The position numbers were made by a program, and so were the translations under genes. Shown in pieces: positions 10,209 to 18,323 of a DNA stretch of 64,000 nt; the first letter of the stretch is position 1, and the number at the start of each line of letters is the position of its first letter. The notes beneath the pieces were generated by a model. The model did not search any database, was not told the origin of the DNA, and was given only the letters and a program-made list of their open reading frames with translations. The stretch is from Caldicoprobacter algeriensis (GTDB lineage: Bacteria; Bacillota; Clostridia; Caldicoprobacterales; Caldicoprobacteraceae): NCBI RefSeq assembly GCF_023838525.1, contig NZ_JAHUQD010000002.1:185152-249151 (forward strand). Direction: 5' to 3'.

Positions 10209-11021
10209 TTAAACGACCAGATTTCGTGCCGTGACGTTTACAGCAATCACGTTTATACCAGTCAATCTATCCACGTCCTTTGCCACTGCTGATTGTACCT
10301 CTTCCAGCACCACATGTATTTTATAGCCATACTTCACCGCCAAATCGATGTATATTATCAGCCCGTCATCCCTGCTGGTAAGGCTGGTATTCAAAACTCT
10401 TGCTACCCCTTCCACCTTCTGAGCATTATACGCCGCAATGGACTCAATAGCGGTATCGGCAATATAGAACCTGCCCATATAGCTGTAGGTGGGACGCACC
10501 ACCGTCTTCTCCACCGCTTCCAGCCTCTTGCCCTTGCCGGCGATCCTGAATATCTTCAGGGGGTCAATGAAATAGCCCGAGAAATCCTTGCGTATCTCGA
10601 ACGTCGGCACCGGGATGACGTGCTTGCCCTGTTCATACCGATATTTTTGCGCCAACCTGATCTCCTGGCTGGTTGAAATGTCCTCGATCCTTATGACCTC
10701 GTGAACGGGCGGCAATTCCAAGCGTTTAATTATCCTGTCTATCATCCTCATGGACGTACCAAGAATTAAGATAGAATCAGGCATAACAACTCTAATGGCC
10801 TCTTTTACCTGCTTTGCATGCTCTTCATCCATAAAAAGAGCTCTCCTGACAGCCGCTATCCTTGTGGACTCCTTTTTGGCCGAAACGCCGGCAACTATCT
10901 TGTTGCGCTTTATAAACAGGCCATCATCGATTATATACTCAATTCCCTTTTCGCTGGCCAGGGTAAGGGCCTTATAGCTCTTACCCGTGCCACTTGGGCC
11001 TATCAAGGCGTAAACCTTCAA
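10209..11021 (-). CDS. P-loop protein with C-terminal Asp23/Gls24-like domain
   Basis: 270 residues. The N-terminal half has a Walker A motif, GPSGTGKSYKAL (8-19), and VVMPDSILILGTS resembles a Walker B strand. The C-terminal region (VRPTYSYMGRFYIADTAIESIAAYNAQKVEGVARVLNT, then DLAVKYGYKIHVVLEEVQSAVAKDVDRLTGINVIAVNVTARNL) is recognisable as an Asp23/Gls24 (DUF322) domain. Such domains usually stand alone in envelope-stress proteins. The TTG start at 11021 follows GGGAGG. It lies 19 nt after the malic enzyme gene and 34 nt before nfnA. Function unknown. Confidence 0.7.
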   Translation of the reverse strand: MKVYALIGPSGTGKSYKALTLASEKGIEYIIDDGLFIKRNKIVAGVSAKKESTRIAAVRRALFMDEEHAKQVKEAIRVVMPDSILILGTSMRMIDRIIKRLELPPVHEVIRIEDISTSQEIRLAQKYRYEQGKHVIPVPTFEIRKDFSGYFIDPLKIFRIAGKGKRLEAVEKTVVRPTYSYMGRFYIADTAIESIAAYNAQKVEGVARVLNTSLTSRDDGLIIYIDLAVKYGYKIHVVLEEVQSAVAKDVDRLTGINVIAVNVTARNLVV

Positions 11022-11040
11022 GGCTTGCCTCCCCTTAATC

Positions 11041-12213
11041 TTATATTCGCGCCACGCCCGATTCTCTGGCGGCCCGCGCCACAGCCTGGGCTACGGCCTC
11101 CCCCACCCGTTTATCAAATGGAGCAGGTATTATATATTCCTCATTGAGCTCATCATCGCTTACTAACGACGCTATGGCATATGCCGCCGCTATCTTCATC
11201 TCCTCGTTTATATCCCTTGCCCTCACGTCAAGAGCCCCTCTGAAAATGCCAGGGAAAGCCAGCACATTGTTTATTTGGTTTGCAAAATCCGAGCGCCCTG
11301 TTCCCACTACCCTGGCCCCTGCCTCCTTGGCTTCATCCGGCATTATCTCTGGCACCGGATTGGCCATAGCAAAAACTACAGGGTCCCTGGCCATGGATTT
11401 AACCATTTCCTTTGTAAGCATGCCAGCAGCCGACAGGCCGATAAAGACGTCAGCCCCTGCGATCACATCCTTCAGGCTTCCCTTTTTCCGTTCAGGGTTT
11501 GTGTGCTTTGCCATCTCGGCCTTTTCGGCATTCAAGCCCTCCCGCCCCTCATAAATAGCGCCCATCCTGTCACACAGTATGATGTTTTTAAGCCCTACAG
11601 CCATCAACAGCCTGGTAACGGCAATCCCCGCTGCACCGGCCCCGTTTACCACCACCGATATATCCTTCATATTCTTGCCCACTATCTTGAGAGCATTGAT
11701 CAGAGCAGCAAGGGTCACCACCGCGGTACCGTGCTGGTCATCATGAAACACGGGAATATCGCACTCGGCTTTAAGCCTTCTTTCTATCTCAAAACACCTG
11801 GGCGCTGATATGTCTTCAAGGTTTATACCCCCAAAGCTTCCGGATATGAGCTTTATGGTGTTCACAATCTCGTCTACGTCTTTTGACCTTATGCATATGG
11901 GAAAGGCATCCACATCGGCAAACAGCTTAAACAGCACGCACTTTCCTTCCATAACCGGCATTCCAGCCTCGGGCCCTATATCGCCCAGTCCCAGTACTGC
12001 CGACCCGTCAGTCACCACAGCTACCAGATTCCATCTCCGGGTATATTCGTACGAGAGGTTGACATCCTTTTGTATGGCCAGGCAGGGCTGTGCAACCCCT
12101 GGCGTATAAGCCAATGACAGGTCCTTCTTGTCTTTGATGGATACCCTGCTTATGACTTCTATCTTGCCCTTCCACTGCCTGTGGAGCTCCAGGGCTTCCT
12201 GCTGTATCACCAT
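11041..12213 (-). CDS. NAD(P)-dependent malic enzyme
   Basis: Oxidative decarboxylation of malate to pyruvate. Motifs: DLSLAYTPGVAQPCLAI near the N-terminus, DGSAVLGLGDIGPEAGMPVMEGK, the metal-ligand region PVFHDDQHGTAVV, the NAD fold VVNGAGAAGIAVTRLL, and FAMANPVPEI. The 12213 ATG has a GAAAGGGG site 9 nt upstream and matches the usual bacterial length (390 residues); an upstream in-frame GTG at 12267 would add 18 residues but lacks a well-placed ribosome site. Lies in a minus-strand run with the P-loop/Asp23 and Nfn genes, consistent with NADPH/pyruvate metabolism. Confidence 0.93.
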   Translation of the reverse strand: MVIQQEALELHRQWKGKIEVISRVSIKDKKDLSLAYTPGVAQPCLAIQKDVNLSYEYTRRWNLVAVVTDGSAVLGLGDIGPEAGMPVMEGKCVLFKLFADVDAFPICIRSKDVDEIVNTIKLISGSFGGINLEDISAPRCFEIERRLKAECDIPVFHDDQHGTAVVTLAALINALKIVGKNMKDISVVVNGAGAAGIAVTRLLMAVGLKNIILCDRMGAIYEGREGLNAEKAEMAKHTNPERKKGSLKDVIAGADVFIGLSAAGMLTKEMVKSMARDPVVFAMANPVPEIMPDEAKEAGARVVGTGRSDFANQINNVLAFPGIFRGALDVRARDINEEMKIAAAYAIASLVSDDELNEEYIIPAPFDKRVGEAVAQAVARAARESGVARI

Positions 12214-12405
12214 ACAACTATTCCCCTTTCTTACATGCTTAAAGCACTCAATATGGCCCTCGCTCACCTCTTATGCCTGATTTCACATTACAACAATGCT
12301 TATTTTATTAACACAATTCACCCCGTCTGTTCCCTATGACTTTCAAATAAAGTGTTGAAGGCCCAAATTAAAAGGTGTCAACAAAGACCAATTGCTCTGC
12401 AAAAA

Positions 12406-13044
12406 TTATTTATCTCTAGCGTTGTAATACTCACAGTATTCGGCCAGAAAGCACTCATGGCATTTGGGCTTTCTAGCGGTGCACACCCTTCTCCCATGGC
12501 GTATAAGCCAGTGATGGGCCCTCGACCACTTGTCCTTGGGTATATTCTCCATAAGCTGCATCTCGGTATCCCTTACATTTGCAGCGTGCGCCAGTCCCAG
12601 CCTGTTAGTCACACGAAATACATGGGTGTCAACCGCAATGGTATCAATACCAAAGGCATTGCTGGCTACAACATTTGCTGTCTTCCTGCCCACTCCTGGA
12701 AGGGTCTGGAGCTCCTCCACATCCCGCGGAACTTGTCCACCATATTTATCGAGGATGATTTGGCTGGCCTTGATTATATTCCTGCTTTTGGTTTTATAGA
12801 AGCCACAGCTGTAAATTTCCTTCTCCAGCTCTTCCGGCGACAGGCGCGCAAAATCCTCGGGTCCCGGGTATTTTGCAAAAAGCGTAGATGTAACTTTATT
12901 TACCTGTCTATCGGTGCTCTGGGCCGAAAGCATAGTAGCCACCAGAAGCTGAAATGGAGTTTTATATTTGAGCTCTGTAGTGGCTCCTTTATAATGTTTT
13001 TCCAGTTCATCCAGGATTTTTTGGTATCTTTCCCTGTCGGCCAA
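12406..13044 (-). CDS. nth: Endonuclease III (DNA glycosylase/AP lyase)
   Basis: Removes oxidised pyrimidines. 212 residues with the helix-hairpin-helix LPGVGRKTANVVASNAFG containing the catalytic Lys, the catalytic Asp in IAVDTHVFRVTNRLG, and the C-terminal [4Fe-4S] cluster C-x6-C-x2-C-x5-C (CTARKPKCHECFLAEYC). The likely start is TTG at 13044, with AAGGAG about 12 nt upstream. It stands 138 nt before the malic enzyme gene. Confidence 0.95.
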   Translation of the reverse strand: MADRERYQKILDELEKHYKGATTELKYKTPFQLLVATMLSAQSTDRQVNKVTSTLFAKYPGPEDFARLSPEELEKEIYSCGFYKTKSRNIIKASQIILDKYGGQVPRDVEELQTLPGVGRKTANVVASNAFGIDTIAVDTHVFRVTNRLGLAHAANVRDTEMQLMENIPKDKWSRAHHWLIRHGRRVCTARKPKCHECFLAEYCEYYNARDK

Positions 13045-13130
13045 CAGAACCCTTTTCTCCTTCCTTCAAACAGATTATCTTTGCATATTATACAATAAAC
13101 GCTGCAATTTACTCAAGCAGGAGGTATATA

Positions 13131-13190
13131 AAAATCTATCAGCAAATAGATAGACCGCCCACATCAAGCCTTTACAGGCCATAGGGGCGG
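13131..13190 (-). terminator. Structured terminator region after the alcohol dehydrogenase
   Basis: Two hairpins in minus-strand order: CCGCCC/GGGCGG (13190-13185 with 13160-13155) enclosing an inner AGGC/GCCT stem, then CTATC/GATAG (13153-13149 with 13140-13136) followed by ATTTTTATAT. The last hairpin with its T run looks like the terminator. Confidence 0.55.
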
Positions 13191-13202
13191 CATATCATAA
13201 AA

Positions 13203-14261
13203 CTAATTCACTATAACCACCGGTTTTATAAGGTCTCTGGGCTTATCCTTCATCAGCATCAACGCTTTCTCCACCTTGTCCAGGCCATACATTATATGAG
13301 TTACAAGCCTTCCTGGATCAACCCTATTATACTTTACAAGCTCAACGAGCATTTCCATCCTCACGCGTCCGCCCGGGCAAAGCCCTCCACGTATATCCTT
13401 ATGAGCCATTCCACAACCCCACTCAGTTCTGGGTATTGGCAATAAATCGCTATCCCCAAAATAATTTATATTGGCAACAGTACCTCCCGGTCTGACCATC
13501 CTTACAGCTTGATCCAAAGTCTCTACGCCACCGCCGGCCACTATGACGCAATCCACACCCTTGTTACCTGTCAGATGCATTACCTGATCTACTATGTCTC
13601 CATTTTTGTAGTTAACTATATCTGTTGCACCGTAATGCTTTGCCACTTCAACGCATACAGGTCGGCTTCCCACAGCAATTATACGGCCTGCACCTCTTAG
13701 GCTTGCACCTGCTATGGCCATTAAGCCAACCGGGCCAATTCCTATGACAGCCACCGAGGACCCAAACTGCACATTGGCGAGTTCAGCGCCATGAAAACCT
13801 GTAGTCATCATATCGCATATCATTACCGCTTTTTCTGGTGGTATATCGTCTGGCAATTTAGCAAGGTTCATATCTGCATCGTTTACATGGAAATATTCTG
13901 CAAATACTCCATCTTTGAAGTTAGAAAATTTCCATCCAGAAAGCATTCCGCCTGAGTGCTGATGATAACCCATCTGTACCTCGACAGTACGCCAGTCAGG
14001 CGTTATGGCAGGTACCACCACCTTATCACCTGGTTTGAAATCTTTTACCTCGCTTCCCACTTCTACTACCTCGCCTACGGCTTCGTGGCCGAGTATCATG
14101 TTGTGCCTCTCACCTATTGCTCCCTCGAAAACAGTGTGTATATCGGATGTGCAAGGGGCCAGCGCAATAGGCCTGACTATGGCGTCATAAGGTCCAGCCA
14201 CCGGTTTTTCTTTTTCTATCCAACCAACCTCACCTATTTTTAACATAGCAAAACCCTTCAT
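13203..14261 (-). CDS. NADP-dependent secondary (isopropanol-type) alcohol dehydrogenase
   Basis: Zinc alcohol dehydrogenase, 352 residues, very similar along its length to the Thermoanaerobacter brockii secondary ADH (MKGFAML start, GAIGERHNMILGHEAVGEVVEVG, VPAITPDWRT, RVDPGRLVTH). Catalytic zinc ligands are Cys37 (APCTSDIHT), His59 (LGHE) and an Asp near 150 (CDMMTTGFHG). The GIGPVGLMAIAG loop followed by VGSRP is the NADP-type Rossmann motif of this family. The second ATG (14261) is spaced 9 nt from GGGGAGGG; the first (14267) is too close. Interconverts ketones/aldehydes and alcohols. A Rex-like operator overlaps its promoter. Confidence 0.94.
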   Translation of the reverse strand: MKGFAMLKIGEVGWIEKEKPVAGPYDAIVRPIALAPCTSDIHTVFEGAIGERHNMILGHEAVGEVVEVGSEVKDFKPGDKVVVPAITPDWRTVEVQMGYHQHSGGMLSGWKFSNFKDGVFAEYFHVNDADMNLAKLPDDIPPEKAVMICDMMTTGFHGAELANVQFGSSVAVIGIGPVGLMAIAGASLRGAGRIIAVGSRPVCVEVAKHYGATDIVNYKNGDIVDQVMHLTGNKGVDCVIVAGGGVETLDQAVRMVRPGGTVANINYFGDSDLLPIPRTEWGCGMAHKDIRGGLCPGGRVRMEMLVELVKYNRVDPGRLVTHIMYGLDKVEKALMLMKDKPRDLIKPVVIVN

Positions 14262-14310
14262 AAGCATAATCCCTCCCCATAATGCTTTTGTTTTTGTATT
14301 TTCGACGACA

Positions 14311-14338
14311 ATTATACAGCTTGTTTGTTAAATATCAA
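14311..14338 (-). promoter_or_regulatory. Promoter of the secondary alcohol dehydrogenase
   Basis: Minus strand TTGATA (14338-14333), 16-nt spacer, TATAAT (14316-14311). An ACGACAAT/ATTGTCGT inverted pair (14305-14312 and 14344-14351) brackets the promoter. Confidence 0.7.
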
Positions 14339-14342
14339 ACAA
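14325..14342 (-). promoter_or_regulatory. Rex-like redox operator over the adh -35 element
   Basis: Minus-strand TTGTTTGATATTTAACAA matches 12 of 14 defined positions of the clostridial Rex site TTGTTAAnnnnTTAACAA. It covers the -35 hexamer. Rex commonly represses alcohol dehydrogenase genes when NADH/NAD+ is low, so this fits the gene it precedes. Confidence 0.65.
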
Positions 14343-14424
14343 TATTGTCGTATGATACACTATTTAACAGATGAAATGCATAATTAAAAGGGCAATTTGT
14401 AAATGCCTATTATCCAAAAATGCA

Positions 14425-14473
14425 AAAGGGCATAGAAAACGACAGCCAATTACGCCCATTTTCTATGCCCTTT
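14425..14473 (-). terminator. 15-bp perfect stem-loop downstream of the URO-D family gene
   Basis: Arms 14425-14439 and 14459-14473 pair perfectly (AAAGGGCATAGAAAA with its complement) around a 19-nt loop. The minus strand continues TGCATTTTTGG. It lies 60 nt past the stop of the 14536-15603 gene. Confidence 0.6.
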
Positions 14474-14535
14474 ATAAAATATTCAACCAAACTCGGTAAG
14501 TTTTTCTCTGATTCCGTTATAAATCCCCTTATTAG

Positions 14536-15603
14536 TTATGTCCCTTCTTTACAGGCCTCTACAAAGGCAATGACATTCTCTATAGGGACATCTGGTTCCA
14601 GTACATGTGTAGGCTCAAGGATTAAAGCTCCGTCATATCCTAAGGTCCTTTTTCGTTCCCTTACCACTTTTTTTACTTCATCTGGCGTTCCAAAAGGCAT
14701 GGTGCTCTGAGTTCCAACCGTCCCCTTGAGAACCAAGTGCTTCCCGTATTTTCGCTTTACTTCAATTGGATCCATGCACTCAGGCTGAATAGGATTCAAA
14801 ATGGTAACCCCGATTTCAATAAGCTCGGGTATTATATCCATAATATTTCCATCGCTGTGATAATCCACCTGTATATCAGGCTTTATATCCTTTGCAGCTT
14901 GGATCACCTTGGCCCATCGAGGCTTCATAAACTTTCTCCAGTGTTCAATCGAAAACATAAGCGTCCTTTCATTGGCGACATCGTCACCTATGGTCAGCCA
15001 ATCTACCCCAGCCCTTGCCGCAGCTTGAGCAACTCTCACGTTTCGCTCACAAATCTTATCCAGTATGAATTCACATATCTCTGGGTTCAAAATCATATCC
15101 ATGAGAAACTGCTCATATCCCCGGATCTGCCAAGCAACCTCATAGATATGCCCCACCCAGCAAATAACAGGTTGATTGTTCTCATGAGCTATCTTAACCT
15201 GTTCTGCCATATGGCAATCCGTCCAACCCTCTACGCTTGGATAAGGAAAATCTTCTATTTCATTAAAGGTTTTAGCATTTCTCAAGGGACTGACATACCT
15301 AGTGAAATGATACATACTTCCCGGTATTTCCAGTACACCAATATCGTTGATAAACGCATTAGGTGGGATATCCATATCCTCGTAATACTTAGAAAAATCG
15401 GGCTTTTTAAAATCTTCAGGGGGCTTTAAGGCCACCGATACAACACGAGGCATATCAAAATATTCTACAAAGCTGTCCTGCGGCTTTAAGCCCAGATGTT
15501 GGCGAAGTCGCCTTTCCAAATCCGGAGTACAATGGAAGAAAAAAAGGTATTCATCATGTGGAATATGCTCCACTGTCGCCTTAAACAATTCCAAACTATT
15601 CAC
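14536..15603 (-). CDS. Uroporphyrinogen decarboxylase (URO-D) family protein
   Basis: 355 residues of the URO-D/MtaA superfamily, with the signatures GVDWLTIGDDVANERTLMFS, VDYHSDGNIMDIIPELIEIGVTILNPIQPECMD and GTVGTQSTMPFGTPDEV. These are typical of the large clostridial group often found near corrinoid methyltransferases or in carbohydrate loci, and not of heme-pathway HemE; no corrinoid protein or other heme gene is adjacent. Substrate unknown. GTG start at 15603 behind AAAGGGGAG. The remnant of a second family member follows immediately upstream. Confidence 0.8.
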   Translation of the reverse strand: MNSLELFKATVEHIPHDEYLFFFHCTPDLERRLRQHLGLKPQDSFVEYFDMPRVVSVALKPPEDFKKPDFSKYYEDMDIPPNAFINDIGVLEIPGSMYHFTRYVSPLRNAKTFNEIEDFPYPSVEGWTDCHMAEQVKIAHENNQPVICWVGHIYEVAWQIRGYEQFLMDMILNPEICEFILDKICERNVRVAQAAARAGVDWLTIGDDVANERTLMFSIEHWRKFMKPRWAKVIQAAKDIKPDIQVDYHSDGNIMDIIPELIEIGVTILNPIQPECMDPIEVKRKYGKHLVLKGTVGTQSTMPFGTPDEVKKVVRERKRTLGYDGALILEPTHVLEPDVPIENVIAFVEACKEGT

Positions 15604-15691
15604 AATGCTCCCCTTTCTATATAACCTTTTTCAAATTATTGGGTTTCTAAGCCACAGTTTAATTGTAAGTGAAAACCTTGGCCAAGCAAAT

Positions 15692-16039
15692 TTATCCTTC
15701 CAGAGCCACCGATATCATAGCAAAGTACTTTTCATCCGGCACATACTCCGGGATGCTGTTGCCTGTCCCCAGCGCGTAACCACCTCTGTTTTTTGTCTTT
15801 TCCAACATAGCTCTACAGCGCTGCTTAATCTCATCGATCGAAGCCCTACACACAAAATCCACATCAATACTACCAAGAATGGCTATTCTCCCACCCCAGC
15901 GATCATATGCCTCCTCCACTGGCATGATGGCATCCTCAAAGGAATGCTTTGCATCATATTCCATATCTTCAATACCAAGATAACTTATGGATATAGAGAC
16001 CTGCCGAAAAGCTTTGCAGCGTACTACCTTTATTCTCAC
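15692..16039 (-). pseudogene. C-terminal remnant of a second URO-D family gene
   Basis: An open frame of 115 codons whose downstream part (DAKHSFEDAIMPVEEAYDRWGGRIAILGSIDVDFVCRAS, then GGYALGTGNSIPEYVPDEKYFAMISVAL) corresponds to the last third of URO-D family proteins. The expected first 220 or so residues are absent, and 16040-16299 shows no matching frame. The first 25 codons (MRIKVVRCKAFRQVSIS) are unrelated. It is probably a truncated relic of a gene once paired with the neighbour. Confidence 0.75.
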
Positions 16040-16162
16040 ATGAGACTCCTACACTCTCTATCGGCTACCTGACAACACACAGACTCATCAGCTGTTTTCT
16101 GCTAAAACTATTTTACCATATTTTATTAGGCAATTCATCTTTATTCTCCACAGAAAAACAAA

Positions 16163-16191
16163 TTGACAGAAGCGATAAAACGCATCAAAAT
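16163..16191 (+). promoter_or_regulatory. Candidate promoter of the beta-propeller protein gene
   Basis: TTGACA (16163-16168), 17-nt spacer, CAAAAT (16186-16191). Perfect -35, weak -10; about 100 nt upstream of the GTG start at 16300. Confidence 0.45.
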
Positions 16192-16299
16192 CCTTGCAAT
16201 AAAATTCTCATAAGACGCATATAAATTTACTGAACTTACCTGTCCTATGTGATTTATTAATGTCAAAAATTAAGGGATGTACAGATAGGAGGTGACAAG

Positions 16300-18162
16300 G
16301 TGAAACTCCATTACCGCAATGATCATATAGTGCGGTTTAAAAACGGTGACTTATGGCACTTTTTCTCTCAAAAAGGAAAGGGTATATACTTCCGCTACAT
16401 GAAAAAAAGCGGAAATTGGGGAAATGAGACAGAGCTTGTAGCAAACACCCACGAGTACTTTTCCGTGTCGATCGACAGCCATGACCACCTGCACCTGATA
16501 TACCAGGACCATAACGGAGAAATAGTATACATGGAGTATAACGGGAATACGTGGAACAAACAGTTGCTCCATCAATACGATACTTCATCGTACATAGTGC
16601 AATTCCCTACAATTATTGTCCTCAACGAGCAGGTCCACGTGATTTTTGCCGTTGGCACAATCCCCTCCACCGGCGTTTGGAGCCTTTATCACTGTTACAA
16701 CAACGGCAACGGTTGGATTAAAGGCGAGATAACCAGGTATGAGGACGGAAGGCAAACCAGCCCCTTTTACCTTGACTATGACCAAAAAAGCATTCATATA
16801 GTTTACCGCAGCATGTACCGTAACCAGCACAGATTATTTTACTGCTATTTTGATGGCGCCCGTAATCGATGGAGCAGGCCCGAGAGCTTAAGCCGCAACC
16901 TGATCGACTGCAATATGCCCAGCATGCTCGTTAAAAACAATAAGCTTCATCTTGCATGGACGTCAATAAAAAATTCCAACCTGCAGGTTATGTACCGAAA
17001 CTGGCACCTGAATTCATACTTCAAAACTGGCTTGGAAAGAGAGGCGCTTTTGTCCAGTGAAGAATCGAACTGTTCGGATCCGCAGCTCTTCTGGGCAGAT
17101 AACCAGTTGTGGTGCATGTGGTATCAAAACGACGATATATACTGTTGCTCATCTCCCGACGAGGGCATGACCTGGAACCAGGCAAAATCCCTGGAGTGGT
17201 CGCATATCGATAGCTGTTACTGCATAAAATATTCCAGCAACTATCCCGAAGACCAGTTCAACTTTAAAGTGCATCGAATATTTGCAAACCTGGAAAACGG
17301 CTTGGAAATTCCCATACTGGGAGAATGCAAGGGCCTTTCCGAAACCATACAGGCTGTAAAGATAGAGGATTTGCCTTCGAAACCAACCATGGACCAACCG
17401 CACTTTGAACATCCCGAACCATCACAGCAGGTAAATGCGTCTTCTGCACCTTTAAAACAAAACAGCGCCGCTTCTGACCCACCAGCATCCCAAGATGCAC
17501 CCTATAGCTTATCAGAAAAAGCTGCACATGAAGATACATCCCCCACACCGCCAACCTCCAACCAGGAAATATATGATTTAAAACCAGCCGACAGCGGGCA
17601 TGCTTGCGAAAACGTACATTCAACTAACGCAAATTCCTCGACCCATGATGCAGCTTTGCATGCCACAGGCTACGTGGCAGATAAAAAGCAAAGTACACCA
17701 CAGCCAAACACACAACAGCCGGAGACTGAATTAAAAGAAGCACCCATAAAGTCAGGTAATATAAGGCAAGAACACCATCACCCTTATGAAAAAGCAGGGC
17801 AATTACCTGCCGACCAGATCATACCCGACAATGTTGTAAATCACATACTGGCCTTGATACAAGAGATGAACAAAGTCCACGGCCTGAGAGCAAGATTTCA
17901 GGCTCTCCTTGACAAAAACCAACCAGAACAGGACAGCACGCACTACCTTTTCCAGCTTGATGCGCTCTTGAATTCCTGGATCAAAAAAGCCGAAGGAATC
18001 CAGGCTCAAAACCAGACCATCATGAGGGAAATAGAAGCGTTGCGGAGGCGTTCCATAGAAAATCAGCGCCAGTGGGAAATCCTCCTAGAAGAATTTGAGG
18101 AAATAAAAGACCTACTAGAAAAAAACTTGAGAAGGGGTTTTTTAAGGAAAATCATAGGTTAA
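16300..18162 (+). CDS. Beta-propeller / low-complexity linker / coiled-coil protein of unknown function
   Basis: 620 residues. About 1-340 are repeated beta-rich units with W/Y-rich strands and Asp-box-like turns (SQKGKGIYFRYMKKSGNWG, DSHDHLHLIYQDHNGEIVYMEYNG, KNNKLHLAWTSIKNSNLQVMYRNW, DNQLWCMWYQNDDIYCCSSPDEGMTWNQ), like a sialidase-type propeller. Residues 360-500 are a Pro/Ser/Thr/Gln-rich linker. Residues 515-620 are helical and probably coiled-coil (HILALIQEMNKVHGLRARFQALLDK; REIEALRRRSIENQRQWEILLEEFEEIKDLLEKNLRRG). No signal peptide. GTG start with AGGAGGTGACAAG. It resembles surface- or spore-associated proteins, but this is unproven. Confidence 0.75.
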   Translation: MKLHYRNDHIVRFKNGDLWHFFSQKGKGIYFRYMKKSGNWGNETELVANTHEYFSVSIDSHDHLHLIYQDHNGEIVYMEYNGNTWNKQLLHQYDTSSYIVQFPTIIVLNEQVHVIFAVGTIPSTGVWSLYHCYNNGNGWIKGEITRYEDGRQTSPFYLDYDQKSIHIVYRSMYRNQHRLFYCYFDGARNRWSRPESLSRNLIDCNMPSMLVKNNKLHLAWTSIKNSNLQVMYRNWHLNSYFKTGLEREALLSSEESNCSDPQLFWADNQLWCMWYQNDDIYCCSSPDEGMTWNQAKSLEWSHIDSCYCIKYSSNYPEDQFNFKVHRIFANLENGLEIPILGECKGLSETIQAVKIEDLPSKPTMDQPHFEHPEPSQQVNASSAPLKQNSAASDPPASQDAPYSLSEKAAHEDTSPTPPTSNQEIYDLKPADSGHACENVHSTNANSSTHDAALHATGYVADKKQSTPQPNTQQPETELKEAPIKSGNIRQEHHHPYEKAGQLPADQIIPDNVVNHILALIQEMNKVHGLRARFQALLDKNQPEQDSTHYLFQLDALLNSWIKKAEGIQAQNQTIMREIEALRRRSIENQRQWEILLEEFEEIKDLLEKNLRRGFLRKIIG

Positions 18163-18323
18163 CACAACAATTATCTTAATTCGCGGTAATACGACTTATT
18201 AGCCACGTAAACCCAATATTCCTTAGCAAATGTATTTAAAAATTGTTAATATAAAAATATGTAAAATCAGTAAAATATATCCTTATTTTAGCAAATAATG
18301 TGCTTCTAAAGGAGGACTTAATA

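Noticed and set aside
13045..13202. Small structured RNA after the adh gene
   Set aside because: Nested hairpins are present but the last one has a T run directly downstream of the gene, so a terminator is the simpler reading.
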